Assembly: GCA_050249415.1 (NCBI GenBank)
Contig: JBFWQO010000005.1
Location: 62,001 to 126,000 of the forward strand
From: CADEFQ01 sp050249415
GTDB taxonomy: Bacteria > Pseudomonadota > Gammaproteobacteria > Steroidobacterales > Steroidobacteraceae
DNA length: 64,000 bases
Direction: 5' to 3'
Shown here: positions 56,740-64,000 of the stretch, piece by piece
Numbering within the stretch: position 1 is the first letter of the stretch
Layout: each line of letters starts with the position of its first letter
Notes under the pieces: model-generated
What the model was told of the DNA's origin: nothing
Databases searched by the model: none
Seen by the model: only the letters and a program-made list of their open reading frames with translations
Made by a program: the position numbers and the translations under genes

Positions 56740-58200
56740 TTACATCGAGACGTCGTCGAGCGGCCAGATCGGCCGGGCGAGACGCCGGTAGGGGCGCTGC
56801 CTCACATCGCTGTTGAGCGCTCCCGGCGCATCGCAATAGATGATCGCGGCGGCACGCTCGGCGAAGCCGGCATAGAAATGAAAGGACGACTTCACGACCA
56901 CGATCCGCTTCTGCCAGGGATCGATGCCGGCCGCCGAGAAGGCGCCGGGATGAAACGGCTGCTGGCGGATCTCGTTCAGCACGATCGCGATCCCGTCGAC
57001 CTCGACGACCGCGGTGCGCCCGAGTTCCACGGGATAGCCGTCGGCGATGTGCGGCTGCGCGGCATCGGTGCGCAGGTGCAGCACCGTCGCCTCGACGTCG
57101 AGCGGCATGCCGGACGACGGACCGAGCTTGCCGCCGATACGCATCGGTATGCGGGCGCCTTCACCCGCCGAGAATGCGATGCGGACCGCGACGGGGTCCC
57201 AGAAGAGCCCGACGACCGCATTGCGCACGTTCCGCTCGAGCAGCGCCCGCAGCAGGAACGTGGAGTCCGACGGCGCGCCCCCACCCGGGTTGTCGGACAT
57301 GTCGGCGATGACGACCGTGCCTGATTCGTATCGCAGCGCCGCGTCGATCGCGGACGCCACGTCGTGCAGCGGCACCTGCGCCGTTTCCCGCAATGCGAAG
57401 AACTCCCGCCCGATCGACTGCGCGAGCAACCGGGCCTTGTCCGGATCGCCGTCGGTGATCGCGAGGACGCCGGCGCCGGCGCCGGGGAAATCCGACCAGG
57501 GAAAGCCGTGGGCGAGCGTGATGGACAGCACCCCGGGCTCGCGCTCCCGGTCGATGAGACCGTCGACGAAGCTGCGCATCGGCTCGCGCGTCGTCTGGAA
57601 AAGGCCGAGCATCGGCACGCGCACGAACTGCATCGCCGGCCTGACCTGCCCCTCCGCGGTCGCGGCGATGGTCGCGTACAGCTCGCGGGCACGCTCGGCG
57701 AAATCCGTGTGCGGATACTCCTTGCAGGCCTTGATGGCGGTGGCGTTGGCGACCATCGCGGGCGTGATGTTGCAGTGGAGGTCGAGCAGGGCCCCCACCG
57801 GCACTTCGCTGCCGACGATGTCGCGCACGCGCGCGAGCACGTCCCCTTCGCAATCGTCATACCCCTGGGCCATCATGGAACCGTGCAGCATCAGGAGCAC
57901 CATGTCGACGGGCATCGCCGCGCGCAGGCCGGCGAGTATTTCGTCGCGCAGCGCCTCGTAGTCGCGCTGCAGGCACGGCAGGCTCGGCTGGGCGATCGCG
58001 CAGAGGCCGACGACGGCCTCGTCGCCGCGACGCTGCGCCTCGGCGTAAAAATCGGCCACGCCCTTCAGCAGTGAAATGTGCCGGCCGGGCGGGCCCATCG
58101 CGGGCCGGTAGATGCCCGCCTCCTCGAAACTCGACAGGTCCGTCGGTATGGGCGAGAACGAGTTGGTCTCGTGGGCCAGGAAGGCCATATAGCATTTCAT
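56740..58200 (-). CDS. M81-family metallopeptidase (MlrC-like)
   Basis: 486 residues. MlrC hydrolyses linear microcystin and small peptides; most relatives are of unknown substrate. The N-terminal domain (FLAHETNSFSPIPTDLSSFEE, LLMLHGSMMAQGYDDCEGD, LLDLHCNITPAMV, CKEYPHTDF) carries candidate zinc ligands Asp/His, and the C-terminal MlrC domain contains DMSDNPGGGAPSDST and VGLFWDPVAV. First gene of the operon, divergent from the DadA-like gene across a 67-base AT-rich spacer. Confidence 0.87.
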   Translation of the reverse strand: MKCYMAFLAHETNSFSPIPTDLSSFEEAGIYRPAMGPPGRHISLLKGVADFYAEAQRRGDEAVVGLCAIAQPSLPCLQRDYEALRDEILAGLRAAMPVDMVLLMLHGSMMAQGYDDCEGDVLARVRDIVGSEVPVGALLDLHCNITPAMVANATAIKACKEYPHTDFAERARELYATIAATAEGQVRPAMQFVRVPMLGLFQTTREPMRSFVDGLIDREREPGVLSITLAHGFPWSDFPGAGAGVLAITDGDPDKARLLAQSIGREFFALRETAQVPLHDVASAIDAALRYESGTVVIADMSDNPGGGAPSDSTFLLRALLERNVRNAVVGLFWDPVAVRIAFSAGEGARIPMRIGGKLGPSSGMPLDVEATVLHLRTDAAQPHIADGYPVELGRTAVVEVDGIAIVLNEIRQQPFHPGAFSAAGIDPWQKRIVVVKSSFHFYAGFAERAAAIIYCDAPGALNSDVRQRPYRRLARPIWPLDDVSM

Positions 58201-58208
58201 ATGCGAAA
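58195..58208. promoter_or_regulatory. Operator-like element at the M81 start
   Basis: TTTCATATGCGAAA is a near-copy of the perfect palindrome TTTCCATATGGAAA at 60197 beside the XRE-cupin gene. It overlaps the M81 start codon. The following 45 bases have further CGAAAATT / AAATTTCG repeats. Confidence 0.4.
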
Positions 58209-58267
58209 ATTATCATCTATGAAAATTTCGTGCTAAATTTTTTCGTGACTGGCAACAGCGGGGTGGC

Positions 58268-59533
58268 ATGCAAATCATCGTCGTAGGCGCCGGCCTCGCC
58301 GGCGTGACCTCCGCCTACCGGCTGCAACGGGCCGGCCATGCGGTCACCGTCGTCGAGCGCGAGGCGCAGGTCGCCTGCGGCGCGAGCCACGCCAACGGCG
58401 GCATGCTCACGCCCAGCATGGCCGATCCGTGGAATGCCCCCGGGGTCTGGCGGGTAATGCTGCATTCCCTCGGCCACGCCGACGCCCCGCTGCTGCTGCG
58501 GCCGCGCGCCATGCCCTCCCTGCTGACCTGGGGCCTGCGATTTCTGCGCGCGTCGACGGCACGGCGCTACGTCGAGAACACGGCCCGCAACCTGCGCCTC
58601 GCCGCCTACAGCGTATCCGGCATGGACGCGCTGCGACGCGAGGAGACGCTCGAGTACCAGGCCGCGACACGGGGCACCCTCAAGATCTACCGTGACCGCG
58701 CGGCATTTGACGCGGGGCTCCTCAAGGTGCAGGCGTGCGCCCACCCCCGGGTCGAAGTGCGCGCGCTCGACGCCCGGCAGGCGATCGCGCTCGAGCCAGG
58801 CCTGGCCGACATCGAGGACAGCCTCGCCGGAGCCCTGCATTTCCCGGGCGACGAAGCCGGCGACGCACGGCTGTTCACCGGGGCCCTCCGAGCGGCCGCC
58901 GAGCGGCACGGGGCGCGCTTTGCGTACGGCACGGCGGCGATGCGCATCATCGCGGATACGAAAGTTCGCGCGCTCGGGACGGCCGCGGGCGACCTGGCCG
59001 CCGACGCGATCGTCGTCGCCGCCGGTGCCCGTTCGCCGGCGCTGCTGCGCAGCGTCGGCATCAGGCTGCCGGTCGCACCCGTGAAGGGCTATTCGCTGAC
59101 CTGCGAACCGGCGGCTCGCGGTGTGCAACCGCCCCTCGCGATTCCGATCGTGGACGACGCGTTGCACGCGGCCGTCACCCCGCTCGGGGATCGCATCCGC
59201 ATCGCCGGCACCGCGGAGTTCGCGGGCTTCGACCTGCACCTGCCGGCGCCCCGCATCGACAACCTCCGCCGCCTGCTGCGGGCGATCCTGCCGCGCCATG
59301 CCGATCGCCTGCTCGCCGGAACCGTGTCCCCCTGGGCAGGACTGCGCCCGATGAGCGCCGACGGCGTGCCGTGCATCGGCGCCTGCGGTCCGGCGGGCCT
59401 GTACGTGAACACCGGCCACGGCCACCTCGGGTGGACCATGGCGGACGGTTCGGCGCGCATGCTCGCCGACCTGGTCGACGGCCGGCCACCCGCCCTCGCG
59501 GCGGGCGACTACTCGCCGCGGCGCTTCAGGTGA
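58268..59533 (+). CDS. D-amino-acid dehydrogenase-like FAD oxidoreductase
   Basis: 421-residue DadA-type flavoprotein. Dinucleotide-binding start MQIIVVGAGLAGVTSAYRLQRAGHAVTVVERE, then SHANGGMLTPSMADPWNAPG and the C-terminal GLRPMSADGVPCIG ... YVNTGHGHLGWTMA, all DadA family motifs. Likely oxidises D-amino acids or related amines, donating electrons to the quinone pool. Divergent from the M81/TRAP operon and convergent with the XRE-cupin gene, overlapping it by 25 bases. Confidence 0.87.
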   Translation: MQIIVVGAGLAGVTSAYRLQRAGHAVTVVEREAQVACGASHANGGMLTPSMADPWNAPGVWRVMLHSLGHADAPLLLRPRAMPSLLTWGLRFLRASTARRYVENTARNLRLAAYSVSGMDALRREETLEYQAATRGTLKIYRDRAAFDAGLLKVQACAHPRVEVRALDARQAIALEPGLADIEDSLAGALHFPGDEAGDARLFTGALRAAAERHGARFAYGTAAMRIIADTKVRALGTAAGDLAADAIVVAAGARSPALLRSVGIRLPVAPVKGYSLTCEPAARGVQPPLAIPIVDDALHAAVTPLGDRIRIAGTAEFAGFDLHLPAPRIDNLRRLLRAILPRHADRLLAGTVSPWAGLRPMSADGVPCIGACGPAGLYVNTGHGHLGWTMADGSARMLADLVDGRPPALAAGDYSPRRFR

Positions 59534-60177
59534 GCCTCGTGGCCCGGGCTCGTCATGATATTGAGGACGCGCGCCGGCTTGCTGCCGATGGCGCGCAGGT
59601 TGTGCGCCATCGAGGAATCGATATAGATGCTTTCGCCGGCCCGGAGCACCGTCGGCTCGTAGAACTCGCTGATGAACTCCACCGCGCCCTGCAGCACGTA
59701 GATGAACTCCTCGCCCTGGTGGCGGATGAGCTCGGGCGTATGGCCGGCTTTCACTTCGAGCACCGAGGGCTGGAGCTTGCGGCGCAGGAAATCGCTGGCG
59801 TGATGCTCGTAGACGGACTTGTCGGTCTCGACGCGGCGCGCCTGCCCCTTGAGGGTGAGGCTGCGCCTGCCCGTCACGACCGCGCCGGCTTCACGCATGG
59901 CCGCCGGGCCCTCGCCCGCCGCCACGAGTTGCATGACATCGACTCCCAGCGCCGCACACACCTTGAGGAGCTTTTCGATGTTGAGCGAAATGCCGCCGGT
60001 CTCGACCTTCGACAGGGTCGACAGCGGGATCTGCGTCGCTTCGCTCAATCGCTTCAGGGTCCAGTGCCGCGCACGACGCAGCTGCCGGATGCGCGCGCCG
60101 ATCGCCGAGGGCTGGGCGCGTGTCATGTCCGCGGCAACGGACGTACCGGCGGGATTCGGGGTGCGGCTCGGGTTCAT
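59509..60177 (-). CDS. XRE-family regulator with C-terminal cupin domain
   Basis: 222 residues. HTH_3 domain IGARIRQLRRARHWTLKRLSEATQIPLSTLSKVE, then a cupin domain (TPELIRHQGEEFIYVLQGAVEFI ... GESIYIDSSMAHNLRA). This is the PuuR-like architecture that senses small catabolic intermediates and represses neighbouring catabolic genes. It is divergent from the serine hydrolase, and a perfect palindrome lies 20 bases upstream. Confidence 0.88.
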   Translation of the reverse strand: MNPSRTPNPAGTSVAADMTRAQPSAIGARIRQLRRARHWTLKRLSEATQIPLSTLSKVETGGISLNIEKLLKVCAALGVDVMQLVAAGEGPAAMREAGAVVTGRRSLTLKGQARRVETDKSVYEHHASDFLRRKLQPSVLEVKAGHTPELIRHQGEEFIYVLQGAVEFISEFYEPTVLRAGESIYIDSSMAHNLRAIGSKPARVLNIMTSPGHEAHLKRRGE

Positions 60178-60196
60178 GGCTCGCCGGTGAATGACG

Positions 60197-60210
60197 TTTC
60201 CATATGGAAA
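60197..60210. promoter_or_regulatory. Palindrome between XRE-cupin gene and serine hydrolase
   Basis: Perfect 14-base inverted repeat TTTCCATATGGAAA in a 60-base divergent spacer. Likely autoregulatory operator of the XRE-cupin protein; a related element occurs at 58195. Confidence 0.5.
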
Positions 60211-60237
60211 AAACTGTCAAACAGGAAAATACCGAAA

Positions 60238-62193
60238 ATGAATGCGCCACGCCACTTCGCGACAACCCGTACCCTGCTGGCGGCCCTGCTGTTGCTGCCA
60301 TCGGTCTTCGCGGCGGCACGCGCGGCGCCACCGCCGATCGATGCCGCGAATGTCGCGGCATGGGCCGACGAGACCTTCACGAAGGCCCTGGCGCAGCACC
60401 AGTTCTCCGGCGCGACCGTCAGCGTCGTGCAGGACGGCGCCCTCGTCTTTTCCAGGGGCTACGGTCGCGCCGATTTCTCGCAGCCCGCGCCCGTGGATCC
60501 GGCGCGCACGCAGTTCCGGATCGGGTCGATCACGAAGACGTTCACGGCCACGATGATCGCGCAGCTCGTCGAGGAAGGTCGCATCGCATCGCTCGAGGAT
60601 CCCGCGAACGAGTACCTGCGCGACTACCGGTTGCCCGACAACGGCGGCATACCGATCACGCTGCGCCACCTGCTCACGCACACCGCGGGTTTCGAGGACC
60701 AGTTCTTCTTCATCGGCGCCGACTCACCGATCGCGACGCACCCGCCGGCCGGGGTCTTCGATTCGTTGCGCCCCGCGTATGTCCGGCCGGCGGGCGCGCG
60801 CGTCGAGTACTCGAACTTCGGCGTCGCAGTCCTCGGGCGCATCGTCGAGGACATCACGGGCCTCGGCATCGCGCAGGCCATGCAGCAGCGGATCTTCGAC
60901 CCGCTCGGCATGCGGCACACGGTCCTGATGGACGACCTCGGCGAGCCCGCCGACCTCGGCAAGCCGGCGACGATCCTCCCCGGCGGCAGTTACCGCCCGA
61001 CGAAGTTCACGGCCATCAATCCGCCGATCGCCGCGGCGGGAAGCATCGCGAGCACTGCCGGGGACATGGCGCGCTACATGCTCGCGCAATTGGGCGACAG
61101 CCCGGACGCCGCGACAGGACAGGCACCCGTGTTCAGCCGCACCGTGCTCGACAGACTACACACGCGCCTCGCAGGCAACGCGCCGGATGCCACGGGGCTC
61201 GCCATGGTGTTCTTCCTCGACGCCTGGGCCGGTGTCGAGACCGTGGCCCACGGCGGCAACTGGACCGGGTTTCACAGCTGGATGACGCTGATCCCCGCGC
61301 GTCGCGCCGGCATTTTCGTGTCGCTGATGAGCGAGGCGCCCGGCCCGACCCCGGGCAGCGACCTGCGCAAGCTCTTCCTGCCCTGGACCCCACCCGTTGC
61401 CTCGCCGGCTGTCCTGTCGGGCAACGTCTACGTGAAGTCCTTCCTCGGGCGTTTTCTCGGTGAACGCCGTGCATTGCCGGGCGCGCCAGGCGGCGTCGAT
61501 AGCACCCTCGATGGCTGGTATCGATTCGACCGGCGCCCGTTCACGACGGCGGAAGCCGTGGGCGACCTCTTCTACCTTGGCGCGGGCACGCTGCGCATTT
61601 CGGCGGACCAGGCCGGGCTCGCGATCGCCGGTGCCGGGCCGTGGCGGCCCGCGGGCAATGGCGCGTTCGTGCTCGATGCGCCGACGCGGGACCGGGCCAT
61701 CATCCGGGACGATCCCCGCGTGGCCGCGCCCGTGCTCATACCCGATCTCGGCCTGTACACCGCCACGCGCATCCACTGGTACCAGCATCCGCTGCTGCAC
61801 GTCTACCTCGCGCTGGCGGCCCTGCTCATCGGTTGCATCGCGCTCGGCTTGCTCCATCGCAGGCAATCCCGACCGGCCCCCCGGATCGGGCGCGCGCTCG
61901 CGTGGATCACGATGGTTGCGGGCGTTTCATTGCTGCCGCTCGCGCTCTATGGACGTTCGGACGGCGCGAGCATGCTGGAGGCGCTGTACGCCGGACACAC
62001 CGGGCGCATGATGGCATTCGTCGTCACCGCGCACGTGCTGCTGATCGCGGCGCTCGGCTCGATCACCGTGTCACTCACGTCGCGAGACGGCGGTCGACGC
62101 AACGGCGCGCTGCTCACGGTCGGCATCTGCGGCGTGACCCTCGGCGCCATCCTCGCGGTCTACAACATCATCGGCTGGCACGTTCCGGGCTGA
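60238..62193 (+). CDS. Serine hydrolase, beta-lactamase/PBP4-like, with membrane tail
   Basis: 651 residues from ATG 60238 (signal peptide MNAPRHFATTRTLLAALLLLPSVFAAARA). The catalytic SxxK is SITK in RIGSITKTFTATM, YxN is YSN in VEYSNFGVAVLG, and HGGNWTGFHSW matches the third motif. The C-terminal 150 residues hold four hydrophobic helices. Class C beta-lactamase-like hydrolases of this kind act on peptides, D-amino-acid amides or esters in the periplasm. The upstream in-frame extension overlaps the dadA-like gene and is not coding. Confidence 0.87.
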   Translation: MNAPRHFATTRTLLAALLLLPSVFAAARAAPPPIDAANVAAWADETFTKALAQHQFSGATVSVVQDGALVFSRGYGRADFSQPAPVDPARTQFRIGSITKTFTATMIAQLVEEGRIASLEDPANEYLRDYRLPDNGGIPITLRHLLTHTAGFEDQFFFIGADSPIATHPPAGVFDSLRPAYVRPAGARVEYSNFGVAVLGRIVEDITGLGIAQAMQQRIFDPLGMRHTVLMDDLGEPADLGKPATILPGGSYRPTKFTAINPPIAAAGSIASTAGDMARYMLAQLGDSPDAATGQAPVFSRTVLDRLHTRLAGNAPDATGLAMVFFLDAWAGVETVAHGGNWTGFHSWMTLIPARRAGIFVSLMSEAPGPTPGSDLRKLFLPWTPPVASPAVLSGNVYVKSFLGRFLGERRALPGAPGGVDSTLDGWYRFDRRPFTTAEAVGDLFYLGAGTLRISADQAGLAIAGAGPWRPAGNGAFVLDAPTRDRAIIRDDPRVAAPVLIPDLGLYTATRIHWYQHPLLHVYLALAALLIGCIALGLLHRRQSRPAPRIGRALAWITMVAGVSLLPLALYGRSDGASMLEALYAGHTGRMMAFVVTAHVLLIAALGSITVSLTSRDGGRRNGALLTVGICGVTLGAILAVYNIIGWHVPG

Positions 62194-62208
62194 AGCGCGG
62201 CGGGAACT

Positions 62209-62226
62209 GGGGCACAATTGTGCCCC
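62209..62226. repeat. 18-base perfect palindrome before mutS
   Basis: GGGGCACAATTGTGCCCC lies between the serine hydrolase stop and mutS. It could fold as a 7-4-7 hairpin or be an operator; no T-run follows, so it is not a standard terminator. A possible GTG start for mutS at 62220 lies inside it. Confidence 0.5.
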
Positions 62227-62258
62227 CGGGCGAGCCTCGCCCAGAGGCCCGCACGCCC

Positions 62259-64000
62259 TTGAACAGCCCGGACCCCGCGCCACACACGCCGATGATGCAG
62301 CAGTACCTGCGCATCAAGGCGCAGCACCCGGACGTGCTGCTCTTCTATCGCATGGGCGATTTCTACGAGCTCTTCCACGACGACGCGCGCCGCGCCGCCG
62401 CGCTGCTCGACATCACGCTGACCGCGCGCGGGCAATCGGCCGGCGAGCCGATCCCGATGGCGGGCGTGCCGTACCACAGCGTCGACGGCTACCTCGCGCG
62501 GCTCGTGAAGAAGGGCGTCTCCGTCGCGATCTGCGAGCAGCTCGGCGACCCCGCGAAATCGAAAGGGCCCGTCGAGCGGCAGGTGGTGCGCATCGTGACC
62601 CCGGGCACCATCACCGACGAGGCACTGCTCGAGGATCGGCGTGACACGCTCCTGGCCGCGGTCGCTTTCGAGGCCGGCGCAAGCGGCACGGCCGGCACCG
62701 GCCGCTTCGGGCTCGCGTGGCTCGATCTCGCCGCCGGCCGCTTCACGGTGATGCAGGGCGACAGTCCGGGCGCGCTCGCCGCCGAACTCGAACGCCTGAA
62801 GCCCGCGGAGATCCTCGCGCCGGAGGGCAGCACGCTGCCGCGCGACCTGTTGCCGCGCGACCTGCCGCTGCGCCACCGGCCGCCCTGGCACTTCGAGCTC
62901 GCGAGCGCCTCGCGCCTGCTCACGGACCAGCTCGGCACGCTCGACCTCGCGGGCTTCGGCGCCGACGACCTGCCGCTCGCGATCTGCGCGGCGGGCGCGC
63001 TGCTGCAATACGTGCGCGACACCCAGAAAACGGCGCTGCCGCACCTCGGGGCGCTCACCGTCGAAGACCGCGGCGATGCGCTCGCGATCGACGCCGCGAC
63101 GCGCCGCAACCTCGAGCTCGACGCGAGCCTCGGCGGGCGCGCCGATGCGACCTTGTTCGCGCAGCTCGATGCGGCGATCACCGCGATGGGCTCGCGGCAG
63201 CTGCGGCGCTGGCTCAACCGGCCGCTCAGGGACGCGGCGCTGCTGCGGGCGCGCTACCACGCGATCGGCGAGCTCCTGCATTCGCGCCGCTACGATGCGG
63301 TGCAGGCGCCGCTGCGAACGATCGGCGACATCGAGCGCATCCTCGCCCGCGTCGCGCTGCGCTCCGCGCGGCCGCGCGATCTCACCCGGCTGCGGCGCGC
63401 GCTCGGCGCGCTGCCCGCGCTGCGCGCCGCCCTCGCCGTGCCCGATTCGCCGCTGCTCGCGACGCAGGCTGCGCAGATCGGGGAGCACGCCGATGTGTTC
63501 GCGCTGCTCGCGGCGGCGATCGCCGAGGAGCCATCGCAGCTCCTGCGCGAAGGCGACGTCATCGCGGCCGGATACGACGCCACGCTCGACGAGCTGCGCA
63601 CGATCTCGACCGACACCGACACGTTCCTGCTCGAACTCGAGCGGCGCGAGCGCGAACGCACGGGTATCGCGAACCTGAAGCTCGGTTACAACCGCGTGCA
63701 GGGTTTTTTCATCGAGGTGACGCGCGCCCAGGCCGAGCGCGTGCCCGCCGACTACATCCGCCGCCAGACCGTGAAGTCGGCCGAGCGGTTCGTCACCGCG
63801 GAACTGAAGGGCTTCGAGGACAAGGTCCTCGGCGCCCGGGAGAAGGCGCTCGCGCGCGAGCGCGAGCTGTATGACGCGGTGCTCACCCGGCTGATCGACC
63901 GGCTGCGCCCGCTCACGGCAACGGCCGCGGCAATCGCCGCAGTCGACGCGCTCGCGGCGCTGGCCGAGCGTGCGTACGCGCTGCGCTGGGTCGCGCCCGA
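62259..64000 (+). CDS. mutS: DNA mismatch repair protein MutS, 3' end outside window
   Basis: About 580 residues of a protein usually near 850. Starts at TTG 62259 (or GTG 62220; ATG 62292 would drop the usual HTPMMQQY lead). The mismatch-binding N-terminus reads HTPMMQQYLRIKAQHPD and FYRMGDFYELFHDDA with the Phe-X-Glu motif, followed by AGVPYHSVDGYLARLVKKG. Connector, core (MGSRQLRRWLNRPLRD) and clamp (LKLGYNRVQGFFIEVTRAQ) are present; the ATPase lies beyond the window. Recognises mispairs and recruits MutL. Confidence 0.95.
   Translation, partial: MNSPDPAPHTPMMQQYLRIKAQHPDVLLFYRMGDFYELFHDDARRAAALLDITLTARGQSAGEPIPMAGVPYHSVDGYLARLVKKGVSVAICEQLGDPAKSKGPVERQVVRIVTPGTITDEALLEDRRDTLLAAVAFEAGASGTAGTGRFGLAWLDLAAGRFTVMQGDSPGALAAELERLKPAEILAPEGSTLPRDLLPRDLPLRHRPPWHFELASASRLLTDQLGTLDLAGFGADDLPLAICAAGALLQYVRDTQKTALPHLGALTVEDRGDALAIDAATRRNLELDASLGGRADATLFAQLDAAITAMGSRQLRRWLNRPLRDAALLRARYHAIGELLHSRRYDAVQAPLRTIGDIERILARVALRSARPRDLTRLRRALGALPALRAALAVPDSPLLATQAAQIGEHADVFALLAAAIAEEPSQLLREGDVIAAGYDATLDELRTISTDTDTFLLELERRERERTGIANLKLGYNRVQGFFIEVTRAQAERVPADYIRRQTVKSAERFVTAELKGFEDKVLGAREKALARERELYDAVLTRLIDRLRPLTATAAAIAAVDALAALAERAYALRWVAP

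Noticed and set aside
58735..60237. A 5' extension of the serine hydrolase frame over the DadA-like and XRE genes.
   Set aside because: The extension is out of frame with two real genes, and a proper signal peptide starts at 60238.

Overview
The window is bacterial chromosome of high G+C content. Its core gene order and families suggest a gammaproteobacterium. mutS, cinA/pncC, recA, recX, alaS, lysC, csrA and tRNA-Ser are a classic gammaproteobacterial neighbourhood. The high GC, large lipoprotein/TonB repertoire and bkd genes would fit a Xanthomonadales/Nevskiales/Steroidobacter-like lineage, but that finer placement is inference.

Layout. (1) 1-17.1 kb: housekeeping and amino-acid metabolism. 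lgt (cut by the window edge), the 23S rRNA methyltransferase rlmI, a DUF255 thioredoxin-fold protein, a periplasmic RidA, a HIT protein, an ornithine/lysine-type decarboxylase, an AAA ATPase coupled to a CAP-domain lipoprotein, and a TPR protein. Then comes the branched-chain keto-acid dehydrogenase operon (bkdA1-bkdA2-bkdB-ilvE) with its divergent Lrp-type regulator. A decayed alpha-hydroxy-acid oxidase gene and a HigBA toxin-antitoxin pair follow. (2) 17.2-34.9 kb: an island-like block of lower GC ending at tRNA-Ser(GCT). It starts near a 17-base imperfect copy of the tRNA-Ser 3' end. It holds a RegB/RegA (PrrBA/RoxSR) redox two-component system, a PepSY membrane protein and a TonB receptor. 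The latter two have near-identical RegA-type palindromes in their promoters. Next come cobU and an eleven-gene, riboswitch-controlled vitamin B12 operon (btuB-cobD-cobO-btuFCD-cbiB-cobQ-cobT-cobS-cobC). (3) 34.9-42.8 kb: tRNA-Ser, csrA, lysC, alaS, recX, recA, thpR, pncC and purU, the conserved core. (4) 42.7-62.2 kb: accessory block lying between purU/pncC and mutS. It holds a secreted peptidase-like alpha/beta hydrolase, a TonB receptor and a nine-gene tightly overlapping operon: M81 peptidase, TRAP transporter (dctM-P-Q), M28 membrane peptidase, GH172 glycosidase, FucI-like isomerase, FGGY kinase, HSL esterase. It ends with a DadA-like oxidase, an XRE-cupin regulator and a serine hydrolase. 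(5) 62.26 kb-end: mutS, cut by the window edge.

How the genes work together. The bkd genes degrade Val/Leu/Ile to acyl-CoAs. The cob operon imports corrinoids and performs adenosylation, amidation and nucleotide-loop assembly, but contains no corrin-ring synthesis genes. The nine-gene operon looks like a catabolic cassette. GH172, the FucI-type isomerase (with the E/D/H metal ligands) and the ribulokinase-like FGGY kinase would carry D-arabinofuranose to D-ribulose-5-phosphate. The TRAP transporter and the two metallopeptidases point to a peptide- or acid-containing conjugate. No transposase, integrase, rRNA or CRISPR array was seen.
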